A DNA stretch of 64,000 nucleotides from the NCBI GenBank assembly GCA_040954595.2, contig CM082591.2:8184001-8248000 (forward strand), given 5' to 3'. A model generated the notes under the pieces. It was not told where the DNA came from, did not search any database, and was given only the letters and a program-made list of their open reading frames with translations. Below, piece by piece: positions 36,052 through 47,604 of this stretch (position 1 is its first letter; the number at the start of each line of letters is the position of its first letter). The stretch comes from Balanoglossus misakiensis (lineage: Eukaryota; Hemichordata). The position numbers and the translations under genes were made by a program.

Positions 36052-38659
36052 ATTATATATTGCAAGTGCGTGTTTGCCTTGGGTGTACATGCGGGCAGTA
36101 CCTGTATCCCCTACCAATTTGAGTCATTGTATAGAAAGGGAGCTGTTTTCTGGAATGTCAAGATGGATATAGTCTTTGGCATCAGATGCATTCAAAAGAA
36201 CAGGTGTATCTTAAAGATAGAGAATAGATCAAGAAAGAATACTTATAGAGCAGACTTTCTCGATGCCAGGCACTTATTTGTGATAAAAGTTTGCAAAAAA
36301 AACAACCTCCAAAAGCCCTCATCAAAAACAGTTTCAGGAGGGTTTGGAATCTGTAGTTTCAAATAACCAAAAAGCATTCTGGAGTTCATGAAATAATTTC
36401 GGCTTGTGAAAGTGCTCTTGTATCCACATTGAAGTTATTAGTGATGAAGGTGGAAACATTGTTACTGATTCAAACAGGGTTCTGTGGAATGGAGAGACAA
36501 TTTGAAAAGTCTCTACATGGGCTTTGATGGCAATAACAATTTCAATGATGATTTTTTGTTCTTTGGAACAATTATGGACTATTGTGATAACTCTGTTAGG
36601 CCATTCACACAGCTCAAACTAGAAAGGGTAAGCCATTGTCCTAGCCAGGTATGTGGCCGAGCTGAAAAACAGGTGTGAACCGGCAACATGGTTCTGCTTT
36701 ATAAGGTCAAAGGTTGACGAAACGACGTCGGCCAGGACTGTGCCAAACACAAAAACGGGTCTGGCCGGCAATTGTCCGGACAATTTTGGTCCCAGTCGAA
36801 TGGGGTGGTTTGTGGTCGACTCTGGTCCGAATCTGGTCCGACTCTGGTGTGTGTGGACACGTTTTGTCCGACACTGGTCCTAGTTGACACCTTTTACAAT
36901 TGACATAAAGCAGTGTAGTCTATCATTTGACAATGGTGAAAATCGAATAAACAACCAGAAGAGGACCAACATGGTTCTGCTTTATAAGGTCAAAGGTTGG
37001 CGAAACGACGTCGGCCAGGACTGTGCCAAACACAATGTGAACAGGGACTAAAGATTAGTTTATCTTGTCACAATCATCGGGATTAGTTTTGCCCGGCCAT
37101 GGTCCTAGATGTGAACCCACAAACTGTGTGGTGTATGCCGTAGACAGCAGTTATTCAAAATTGCATCAGTAACTTATTTTCTCCAGTAATGACTCTTGCA
37201 AATGTCTCCAGCATGCTATTTGAATTTTTGATGAATTGTTACAAAATGTCATTTTAGGGTAATTCAGTAAAAAAGGGTTCAAGTACTGCATACATTAGAG
37301 TATATGAAAACCAATTCTCAATTCAAAACTAAACTCATCAGTAATACTTTAAATTTGGACCAAGGTTTTACTTTTTAGCATCTTTTTTTTGACAGTGGAC
37401 TCACATACAAACTAACATGCATGGATGCGCAAATGAAATTATTGTGGAAATTCTTTTATTCAAATAGAAGTAAGAACCTTACAAAAAGTACATTAAGGAT
37501 GTACGCACAGAATGTAAACTGTCTTAGTCTTTTCCCATAGGATAACATCGACAATTCGAGAAAACTGACTTCTACTATTGTCATTTTTATATAATTTTAC
37601 ACATACACATGTACACATAGATTAGTCAAATAAAAATAAATTCAGTGGTCAAATTAAATCATATTGTCAACATGCTCAATTTTGAGATAAACTTTGATAA
37701 AAACTTTTCCTATAGATAAATCTTTGGTGAAAATATGCTGAGTCAACAGTTTTCTTTAATTCCCTTTAAAAAAAAAAAAATCATCATACATCCAGAATTC
37801 CACAATAAAAAGAAATGACTATACTTTCAATTTTACTGATTGTACATCCTTAAGTCTTTATTCACATTGTATAATTACAGTCACAGTGGTTAAAGCACCT
37901 GGTGGTATCTAACATATCAAAAACACATGAAACTTGGCATACAGCTGAATGGAATGGGATTAAGAAGTTTGTTTTGCCAGAATCTGGTTGCCAGGGTTAC
38001 ATGATACAAAACAATGTCTTGACAAAAGTTGTCCAAAGATCAACAATAACATCAGTAACTTAAGGTTCATGATTGTACTGAAATTTGGGTTCACGATGGG
38101 TAATCATGTTATACAAGTATAGAAACACATTTGCAAACACAATGTAGTTTTTAGTAGTGTTACAGGCTTTTTTTCCATAACCAATCCCCTCGTCATTATC
38201 ATGTGCCATTTTTTCCTTTGTTTATAGTCAGGTTTATTAGTAAAAACTGACTTTTTTTGTTAAAAACAGTTGGTTTAATATGTCCACCGTCCCCCGTCTA
38301 AGCTGTGATCCAAGTTTGGGTAAACTTTGATTTCTATTTACAAAAATGACAGGAATTATCAGATGCAGTTGGTTCCCACTGGCCTATAGTGAATGGGACC
38401 TAAAATCACTGAAATGTATGGTATTATAGAATCTTATACTATATGGGCGGCTATAAAAAACCTTGAAGGTACACGGTCACCTATGGAAAATTAGCTACAG
38501 TTACCATGGCAAATTGAGATCTAGCCAATCACGGATTTTCAGTGGGTGGCACGCGCGAAAAAAAAAGAGCGCCACCATATGTTCTTTAGAACGCTCATTA
38601 CACCATTTCAACCATATATGGGCGTATGTAAATTAGAGGCGACTGTATACATTTAACCC

Positions 38660-38799
38660 CTTGACTGCCATCATGCCATGTATGCCAAATGAACAACAGA
38701 TTCCTATCAATTTGTGCCAGATTTTTCCAACAGGCAAGATATAATAGCAATTAAATATGGTGCTGGAAATTTCCGGCACTCCAGGTTGTCAAGGGGTTA
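38660..38799. repeat. Foldback with ACCCCTTGACTGCC ends
   Basis: About 140 bases with TTAACCCCTTGACTGCCATC at the left and CCAGGTTGTCAAGGGGTTAA at the right. Part of it resembles 4555-4645. Confidence 0.7.
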
Positions 38800-40665
38800 A
38801 TGACATAATTACATTGCTTTTCCTCATTTTAATTTTGTCAAGACTCGTGAAATCACTTAGCCTGATTTTGCGACAAATGATCGTCAAGGACTCCACCATG
38901 AAGACACCAGGAGTATAAAATGGTCGATTCTATAACATCAAGGTATTTAATGTCCAATGTGATCTAAATATGTAACTTGAAAAACTGATGAGTTTCAAAC
39001 ATTTTTAGCATCAGTCATTTCTATATATTTACATATACTATGAAAATTCGGATTTATTTGTAAAGTCATAACTTTGTTGTTTTGCTCTATTCCTCTATCT
39101 TGAAATTGAATCAAATTCTTCTTCAAAGTTATTTGCATAGTAGGTTTAGAAATGAACTCCTCAAACTTTGATAGAGAAAGGATTTGATATTAATGATTAC
39201 ATTTTAAAATACTCAATCCAAATCATTCCATGTAATTTAAAAGTGCCAACTTAGAATATACAGTCAAACCTGTTAATAGTGGCCAGTCAAGGGACTTTTC
39301 TAAACTGGCCTTTATAGACAGGTGGTCTTTATAGACAGGTTAATTGATGTACAGGTGAATTGCACAGAGACTTTAACAAAGTGGCCACTATCTAGAGGTG
39401 GCCACTAACATAGGTTTGACTGGTACATGTACATGTAATCAAGATTTTCAAATTAACACCACTCTTATGGGTTTGGCTGTTGACCTTTGACCCCTGTTGC
39501 ATCACACTGCAATAGCTGTCCTTTTTCTAATGTTTGTTAAAATATACTGCTATTGTCATAATAATACATTCATGAAAATTTGCTGGTTAAACCGGGTGAA
39601 TCTGCAATCAGACTTGGCACATTTTCATATACAATCCAATGTAGCTGCAATAGAAAGTATCTATTGCAGCAAAAATAATTCAGGATTTTCCATCCAATGT
39701 ACCTATGCATTAAATTTTATACAGTAGAACATGTTTGGGCCCAGTGTAGATAAAAAAATAAGAACTCCATAATACAGATTACATTTACTGTCTGCATCTT
39801 AAAAATGCATCATTCTGACAAATATCAATAATATTGGATATAATACAGTTTGCATTTAAACACATTTATAGCAAGTCTACAAAGGCAAAATTTCAACAGT
39901 TAAAATAAGCTAATGTGAATGTTATAAGTACATGTACTTAATTTACAATTCAATCAGCAATGCTTGCAGAAGTGTGAAGAACACAAAAATGCACTGCCAT
40001 GAAATGAATCAAAATACACCAAATAATACAAAACCTGGTCAAAAATATCAGGTATTTGTCACTTGCAGTAAGGATGTTGGAAATGTGACAAATTTTGCAG
40101 TTACGGTGTGCTGATATTGTACTATAGATGTGAATTATCCTGTGGCTTTTAGTGGTGAGCTATATCTGGCAGTCATGGATGTGTCACACACTGCAGCAAG
40201 AGCCTTTCATGTCTTTTTCATGAAGAGGATGCCCTTCCAAAATATGTTTTGTTTCGAATATTCTTTTTTATATACATGTTTTTGTTCCACTGATTCTGTA
40301 TTTGCATTTTTATGAATACATAATAGACTTCCAACTGGAAAGTTACACACACAGTCACTATGCAAGTCTTGTTCTCCAACAGAACAGACAAGTTTTCAGT
40401 GTCTTGTACAGACACCATAACATTAAATACCACAGTAACATTTTCAGTGCAGTATGAGGATTTTCTGTCCTTCAGTGCAAGCACCTTATCCATTTGAACT
40501 GCACGCTGTAGTCAAACCTGTTTTACCCCTTTCACCACAATGGTCCAGTCCAAATCCACTGTTTTCTATGGGAAGGTTGGACCTCTAAAGACGGAACCGG
40601 GGGTGAAAGGGTTAGTCTTGCGCTTTAGCTATTCAATAGGATCACATACCGCCTTTGAATTCACA

Positions 40666-41849
40666 TTACGCATTCCCTTTGTGTGAAACTTGTAAGATGG
40701 TGGGAGCAGTACCGGTGCTGTGTCTGGGGACTTGACGGTTGCCATGGGCGAGTCGACCCATCAGATCTTGATACTCCTTCGGCCAGTGGTAGATGATGGT
40801 GTTGCGCAGCCAGATGGGGACATGGATCGATTTGCAATCATTCATCAGGACCGGGATGAAGCGTTCGTACCTCGAAGCTTTCTCTCGATGTTCTGTTTGC
40901 ATCAATGATGCAATGTATCTATCGAAGAAGAAAGAGTTCAAAGTTGAGTAACTGCACACAATGTCAGATCTCAGGAAAAAAACAAGATTCCTTTTCAAAA
41001 TCATAAAATTAAAGAAAGTTCTGTCCACTTTTTACTAAACTAGTTGAGTTTCTCCCTGCATAGACTTTGAATGGGTGGGGTTTTTTTTAATGTACGTGAG
41101 TTGAAGTAAATGTATTTTCAGGAATTAAGTTATCACAGATTTCCTGCTACACCTGTATTTGAAACATGCACATGGGTTTAGAAGTAGGCAGACAGAGAGA
41201 CAGACAGAGACAATTTTGGAGCCTATGTCAATACGTATTCAGAAATTACTTTGCATGATAAAATGTCACAAAATTGCGTAGGCAATTGACAGCCTGTAAT
41301 AGAACACCACAGTACATTGTTACAAAGTTTAATCTGTCATGTTCCCTAAATGAAAATTACAACGTTTCTGTGGGTAAATGTTGTGAAGTTAAATGCACGC
41401 TCGCGTTATTTTTAGCTTGTAAGTCTTGCTCAATACAATTTGCATATCTCCAGTGCCTCAAGTCAATGCATACTGGTGTACACATCCATCATTATCTATG
41501 TGTAATTATGGTCAGAAATGAGTGAAGTATGCAGGATTTTTACGTTAAGGGAATCACTGATATATAGCATCATACCTGGTATTCAAGCTTCGGTCATTTG
41601 TATCTTCTGGTACATCTTTCAGCAAAGCTTCTTCAATGTACTTTGGACTGCAGCAGACGACAACAAAATCACAGGATTCAAAGCAATCTGTCAACCAACC
41701 CACTCGGTCTGCTGTTATTTTCACAAAGTCCCCTCTCTTCATGTCCAAGTGCACTTCAAAATTGTTCCTCGTCAGATTTTCCAGCAAGTTCCGAAACATG
41801 ACGCTCTTCTTCAGATCACTGGCATACGTCACAAAGATCTTGGGCCTCG
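40666..41849 (-). CDS. SEFIR domain exons of the CIKS-like gene
   Basis: Exons 41849-41576 and 40918-40666. Box 1 is PKIFVTYASD; then VHLDMKRGD, VVVCCSPKYIEE (box 2 region), RFIPVLMND, HVPIWLRNT and IIYHWPKEYQDL, ending with a TILQV-type tail. The TIR-like SEFIR fold mediates binding to IL-17 receptors. The SPKY motif and FIPVL...HVP.WL block favour the CIKS/Act1 branch over receptor SEFIRs, and no transmembrane segment is present. Confidence 0.88.
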
Positions 41850-44800
41850 CTGCAATTAAACAAATAAACAGGTCAGAAACACAGAATACAGTAAAACTGA
41901 ACACCAAAGGGACTGAAGAAAATGTTCAGTTTGCAGAGGTGTCCGGTTTATAGAGGTTATTTTAACATGTGGTTTTATGTGAAAGGAGCAGGAAAATGTT
42001 TTCGGTATAGACAGGCATCCAGATTAGACAGAGTTCGGTTTAGACAGGTTTTACTGTAATATTAACCCTAACCCTACCAGGTACATGTATAGAACATGTT
42101 AAAATATGTACGGTCACTATGGGCCACTGGACGTACTTTGACCGAGTTGGATATCTTTTGTTTCGTTGCCATGTGTGTAATTTGACCAGGTTGAATGGCT
42201 TGATTTATCTGTCCAATGTTTACTGTATGACGACCTAGCCAGATAAAATTAGCAGCAGAAGCGACTGAGTGTGACTCAGCTGTCAAAATATATCACAATA
42301 CACCGATGATACCAGTTCAAATTCTCCATACATGTAGTCAAGGTATGCCTTGTACTCTTGAGGGTATGAAAATTATACTGTTTGCTACTGATTTGGTACT
42401 GTTAGGGTTAAAGAATTATCACCTATAGGCAGTCATTTCCACTGCAGGCCATGTCATTATTCTGTCCAATGGTTCCTATTTGACCAATCTTCTCTGAATT
42501 GAGCTTTGACATTTTAACATGTAGACTGTGGACTTTCCTCTGAAGTACATTTATGACGTGGTCTTTGAATTCACACTTACATCTTTGGTACCAAGTTTGA
42601 TTACCAGTGTTCATTATGTGTGTGTTCACAGATTCATTTAAAGGGACAAAGTCTCTCTCGCTGCCCTGTTTCCATTTATTATGTTTGATACAAGACACTG
42701 TTTATGTTATTCTACGTGTGGATGTATAGTGCATCAACGTTCGACCACTCACAACTTCCATCCCACTTATAAACACAAGAGTGAAAAACTCGCCTAAATG
42801 AATAATCGGTGTTCACCATTTATTCATTATGGCGATTTTATTCACTCTGGTGTCTATAAGCAGTATGGAAGTTGTGTGTGGTCGAACGTTGATTCACTAT
42901 ATGTCCACATGTAGAATAACATGAACGGTGTCTTGTATCAAACATAATAAATGGAAAAAGGGCTGAGAGAGAGACTTTGTCCCTTTAATTTCATTGACTA
43001 ACCTCGAGGAACTGGTCTGGGTACAGACTCAACCGTGGTTGATCTCAGCAAGTATGGCTGCGGAGGCGATGTTCTGTTCACAGGACATATGGATGGAATG
43101 TTGTTGTTGTTCTGTGCAGGAGGGGGGCACATTCTGTTGGGTGACGGTCGTGGTGGCTGAATTCCCGGATTTGGCGCAGAGTTCGGCCACGGCGCAGTTT
43201 GCGGCCGTCTGGTTGTGTACGGATTCTGCTTGGGCCAGGTTCCGGGATTCCCAGGGGGTCTTGGGACGCCGCCGTCCGGACACGACAAGGAAACTACTTC
43301 AGATGTCGATCTCCGCAGATTTCTGGGATCTGATGCGTTTTGTGATTCGTCCTCTGCTGGCACGCAATACTCAGATGACCATCGGTCAGTTTGACCTCTG
43401 TGCTCAGACGCGTTAGGAATTGTGAAGTCTTGACTGCAAAGCGTCCTCGGCCCCTCACTATCAGACAGATCAACCTGGGCTATGATCTCCTCGGGGTTGA
43501 CAATCTGGCAATTTCCAGCCAACCGGCAATTATCAGCATTCTGGCTATTATTGATTCTTTGACCATTTCGCCTGGTATGTGTCTGCGATAATACATCTTG
43601 GGGATGGGTAAATGTCTGTGAATGATTTACATCACTGCAATTTGGTACTGGGTCGTTTCTGTCTTCAACCGTAGCGAATTTCTGGCCTGTTCCTCCTCCA
43701 CACCTTGCAATGATTCTTGGTTGTGGCCCCTCAACAGTTGGAACAACAGATATGGTGACAGACATTCCTTGTGTGGAAACATCTCTATTCTCATATCTGT
43801 CATCTCTGCCATCACACTGACTATCACAAGGTGCACGATTGTGAAACAGTGTCCCTTCTGAAACAGAATGAAAGACAATTCTATTATAATATAGAATACA
43901 TGTAGTGTAGTATATTACAACACACTACGCAGTGACATAGTTTGGCAAACAGGGAATTAACTAAAGTGACACAGTCACTACACTTTGATATTTTCAAATT
44001 TCAATGTTTTCAATTAAGGATGTACGCACAGAACGTACACTGGTAAATATCACGCATGTGTCTCTTTCCCACTGGATTACATTGATAATTGCCAGAAAAC
44101 ATAGTTTTTGTATTTTCATGAAATTTCACACATAGCTGTCAAGTAAAAATAAATTTATCGGTCAAATAAAATCGAATGGTCACCTCGCTCTATTTTTAGA
44201 GGAATTTCGTTAAATGTTTTTCCCATAGACAAACCATTGGTGGAAAATGCTGACTCAGCAGTTTTCTTCAATTATCGACTAAATTCGCGGCCTTGTTATT
44301 CAAAAACCTAGCGCAGTGACTTCTACATTTTATAACAGATCTTCATTACACATACAAATGTGAAACCGAAAGTCCACAATGAAAAGAAATGACAATACTT
44401 CCAATTTTGCTGAACGTACCTGTATGAGCTGTTACCAAGACTTTCAAAGCATCATATCGATCAAGCGTTTCTGCAATAATCACAAAATCTTGAATAGTGG
44501 CTGAGGGACATCTTTGCTTCCAATACTCAAAGACAACATGTGTTGGTCGCTTCCCGATCTGCCTTGCATCAATATTCTGTTGATAAAATTGAGATAGTTA
44601 TTGTAATGCAAATTTCTGGCAGTAACGCTACATAAAAGACTGTCATGGCTTAGACTCAGTTACCCAGACTCCTCTGCTTCTTCCGCTGCACTACAGAAAG
44701 AGGGTCTGGGGAAATACCATAGAATGATTTGTAAAACAAAATGGCTGCTCTCAGGCTTTCTGACAGTCGCTCATTGGCTGATCTGTCGGTATGACCTGGG

Positions 44801-45219
44801 TCACTGCAACTCGACTAAACTAAAATGGCGATTGTTGTCTTGTCACATCAAGAGACTGGTACTTGCTGTTCAATGTGACAATTTTCAGTGTCCCAGGTCA
44901 AACTGTATAAAATCTCTGACCTACTGGCCTCGTTTTCGCATCATCTTGGAAGGACGCCCTCATTACGAAAAAAGTGTATGGAATCATAAAAATCAAAACC
45001 AAATACGAAACAACAAAACTACTTGGGCAAAATGACATTGTACAGTTATCATCTCACCTGTATTGTGGTGGTATCAAGTCCACACTTACAGGCCAAGTGT
45101 TTCCAGTGGTTACCAGTTTCACAATCAAAACAATCAGCAAGTTTGTCTCGAACACAGAACCTAATATCATGAAAGCTGCATTGCAGAACAGAATCCAACG
45201 ATTCCCTCACTGAAGACAT
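40666..45219 (-). CDS. CIKS/Act1-like adaptor with Death and SEFIR domains
   Basis: Five minus-strand exons join in phase: 45219-45058, 44576-44420, 43857-43003, 41849-41576 and 40918-40666, giving 566 residues with ATG at 45219 and TAA at 40666-40668. An N-terminal Death domain (about 15-104) is followed by a long polar, proline-rich linker and a C-terminal SEFIR domain (about 392-560). Length and SEFIR position resemble human TRAF3IP2 (Act1/CIKS, about 570 residues), and FIPVL, HVPIWL and HWPKE near the end match Act1-type SEFIR sequence. SEFIR adaptors bind IL-17 receptor tails and feed NF-kB through TRAF6. Human Act1 has no Death domain, so this is better called CIKS-like than TRAF3IP2. 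No clear TRAF6-binding PxExx(acidic/aromatic) motif was found. Confidence 0.85.
41228..41556 (+). repeat. 330-bp dispersed direct repeat, copy 2
   Basis: Partner of 29978-30306. Its end lies 20 bases from the splice donor of the first SEFIR exon, so it occupies the start of that intron. Confidence 0.8.
42638..42988. mobile_element. Palindromic MITE family A, copy 5
   Basis: Complete copy bounded by TTAA on both sides. It sits next to the donor of the linker exon of the CIKS-like gene. Confidence 0.87.
43003..43857 (-). CDS. Linker exon of the CIKS-like gene
   Basis: One long exon of 855 bases (phase 1-1) encodes about 285 residues without a recognisable fold. It is rich in Asn, Ser, Pro, Arg and Gln, with a proline-rich end (PPRPSPNRMCPPP) and an acidic DLSDSEGP patch. 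Act1-type adaptors also have a long unstructured region before SEFIR that carries partner motifs. A MITE (42638-42988) lies 14 bases beyond the donor. Confidence 0.8.
44014..44418. mobile_element. TTAAGGATGTACG element (family H)
   Basis: Starts TTAAGGATGTACGCACAG and ends GCTGAACGTAC; other copies continue to ATCCTTAA. Related copies: 37494-37857, 57903-58236, and fragments at 22376-22470 and 25527-25683. Its right end supplies the splice donor of the Death exon. Confidence 0.75.
44420..45219 (-). CDS. Death domain exons of the CIKS-like gene
   Basis: Exon 1 (45219-45058, phase 0 end) and exon 2 (44576-44420, phase 1 end) encode a Death-fold domain. It shows the core pattern DIRFCVRDKLADCF, WKHLACKCGLD, VFEYWKQRCPSATI and AETLDRYDALKVL: a conserved Trp in helix 2, LA..CGL, then the W of helix 4 and an RxDA motif in helix 6. 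Death domains make homotypic contacts with other Death adaptors such as the MyD88 or IRAK type. The exon 2 donor GTACGT lies in the end of a repeat copy (44014-44418). Confidence 0.8.
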
Positions 45220-45245
45220 GGCTTCTTTTCAGCTTCAAATAACAT
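45207..45245 (-). promoter_or_regulatory. Upstream ORF overlapping the adaptor start codon
   Basis: In the exon that begins after an acceptor at 45252, an upstream ATG at 45245 opens a 12-codon frame ending with TGA at 45207-45209. It overlaps the main ATG (45219) in another frame. Ribosomes starting at it would pass the main start, so it could reduce translation. The effect is inferred. Confidence 0.5.
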
Positions 45246-46706
45246 TCCAGTCTGTAAAGATAGAAGAGAAAAATCATCAACACACATTGACAAATATGTT
45301 CATGTGTATACCTATCAGTAAGCTTATTTAACCCTAACGCTGCCAATTCAGTTGAAACTGGTTTGAGTTCTAGGGTGCCTAGAATCCTGGCTCCCAGGCC
45401 TGTTAGACTGCCAAGTGCGTGTTAATCAGTAGGGCCTATACAAGACCCTCAGACCAATACACTGCAAACCAGTGTGATTTGGTACATTTTACACTTTACA
45501 GGGGGCTCAGACTGCCAAGTGTGTCTAAGTACGTATGAGAGCCATGTCAAGACAGTCAAAATATGTTTTGGAAGAAAAAGTGGCAAATACGTATTTTAAG
45601 GGACTTGACACTCTAAACAGGTATGACACCCAGTATCATTAGGGTTAAAGGGACATTAGCAGTAACTTTTGACTTTATTTTTCATATTTTTGTTCTATGT
45701 ATCAAAAGTAATTTCTTGCTGTACTCGAAACAAAATACCAATATACCCAGTACTCCAACTGTCAACATACTGTATCCTGTTTGTGTGTAACAGCTAGATA
45801 ATGTTGTTGACAAATAAATTCTACTCCGGATTTGAATTCAAGTTTTACACAATATCAATGCTGACCATATACACATATATGTTGTGTTCATGTATACCTA
45901 TCAGTAAGCTTATTTTGATGGCCCAATCTAAGTTGGAAAGTAACATCATGAAAATAATGCAAAAAGCGGCAGCTCTAGGTGTTTTTTTTAATTGGCTGAA
46001 CAAAGGGAATGAAACTGAAAATACCACTACAGTGTACCACACAGTCATCTTTTCCTTAGATCCATAAATGTACAGGTCAAAGTTCACATAGCCAAACTAG
46101 TACCACATTCAGTTGGCATTTTTAGCCCTTTGGAATGAAGGTCCAACAGAATTTATGTCATCACTCTGTACACAAAAACTTGAATGAAATCAAGATCCAC
46201 TGCCAATGATTCAAAAAGTAACACTTTCATATAGGCAACATGACTTCAGACTAGATGGAATCCAAAATGTACCTCTGAAAATTTGAGAATACTTTTTTTG
46301 AAAAACAAAATACAAATTCATACAGCCATAGGGGCTTCAACAACAATTTTCTACCGTACGTATGTAACACAGATACTGGGTATGAGTATGACTATGCACG
46401 CACTACATGGTAATTCATGCAATTCATGTTCTTGTTAGTAGGTCCCATTTACTGAGGTTTTTCAACTTGTACACAAAAAACATTTATACCAGAAAGGTAA
46501 TAACAGGTAAATGGCATGAATAAAAAAAGCACATTCTGTATCAAGACAGATTTTGTCCATGTCCTAAATTTCTCTAACCATGTGTGTGAGAAAATGGCAG
46601 AAAAACGCTATCAGCAGAGATACAATGACACCGCAGATTCCAATCACAATAGGTGTGTCGTCAGTCAAATTGCTCTTAAGTTACAAAATATGCTGCCCCA
46701 TAAATA

Positions 46707-46801
46707 GCTGCAATGATTGTAGCGGTTGCTGCTAGGTTGAGTGGTATGTTTGCAGCCTACCACTGACTCAACCTAGCAGCACCCGCTACAATCATTGCAG
46801 C
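46707..46801. repeat. Near-perfect hairpin with 40-bp arms
   Basis: Arms 46707-46746 and 46758-46801 pair over GCTGCAATGATTGTAGCG and TGCTGCTAGGTTGAG with one mismatch and a small indel. The loop is about 11 bases. It lies upstream of the CIKS-like coding exons. Confidence 0.85.
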
Positions 46802-47280
46802 TACATGTACCCCATGAATAGCCCTTGTAAGCACCTCCTATGGCAATGAAGCCATAACTTGACACTTGACATACTACTGGTACTAGGATTACCCCTTGGT
46901 CTGGAAATATTGAAAACACATTTTTGCTTTCACCTCACCCACGCAATGACAACAAGATCAGCATGTCCAGCTACTTGTAATATATGGCTGGATCGCCCCC
47001 AATGCATTCTGTACAAACTGACTGGAGTGGACCATAGCTCCAGCTCAGTGGCTCGAGGTTTCTCCTTGTATTGTAAGTGGATTGGAAAACTAGTAAGAGC
47101 TCATGTCCAACCTATTCGAAAATGCATAGGTTGGACAGAATTTCGATTTGGGTACTTTGGTAGTACATTAGTACGTTTGTTTCTGCTTATCAGTCCTTTT
47201 CTTGTCAATGCGGCTTCCGACCCAAGTTTTGGGCCTACAGGCTACACTGTTTTTAAAATCTTAAATCAGCAAGCTGACTA

Positions 47281-47345
47281 GCTCTGCGTACAGGTCTGTG
47301 TGTTCCCGGCGGTATAACGCCGGGAACACACAGACCTGTACGCAG
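47281..47345. mobile_element. Miniature family J palindrome, 65 bp
   Basis: Almost perfect palindrome from GCTCTGCGTACAGGTCTG to CAGACCTGTACGCAGG, centred on GGCGGTATAACGCC. It is flanked by CAAGCTGACTA and CAAGCTGACCA, an apparent 11-base target duplication. Confidence 0.8.
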
Positions 47346-47604
47346 GGTTACAAGCTGACCAGCTCAGTGTATCACTAGTTTTCTATGACGTGTGACTGAT
47401 CACTGGCTGTTTCGCGTGAAAAAGTGTTCCACACGTCTAAATAGGTTGGGGGAACATTAGGTACAACATGTACTATACAGCCTTTTGCCTTTACAATTAT
47501 ATGCCTTGGCCCTTGCCTTGGGGTTGGTTTTTCCATCGTATTTCCATCATGGTTTTGCCCTCCGACCCCAAACAAGGCAAAACCTTGAACTAGAGTACTG
47601 TGTA

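Larger units (their letters stand above)
32361..40665. other. Intergenic repeat field between LRP4 and the SEFIR gene
   Basis: No gene is supported. Visible content: an inverted repeat copy (32420-32710), a G/C-tract block (33540-35120), a TIR element (35872-36051), a tandem pair of related repeats (36676-37125), a TTAAGGATGTACG element (37494-37857), a GGTATACGGTCACC element (38464-38660), a 140-bp foldback (38660-38799), a GTGGCCACT foldback (39261-39425), and an AACCCTTTCACC foldback (40525-40615). The minus-strand 3' UTR of the Death-SEFIR gene should begin at 40665 and run leftward; its end was not located. Confidence 0.55.

Noticed and set aside
42998-43416. Plus-strand frame of 140 codons
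   Set aside because: It is the complement of the linker exon of the CIKS-like gene, which has phase-matched splice sites.
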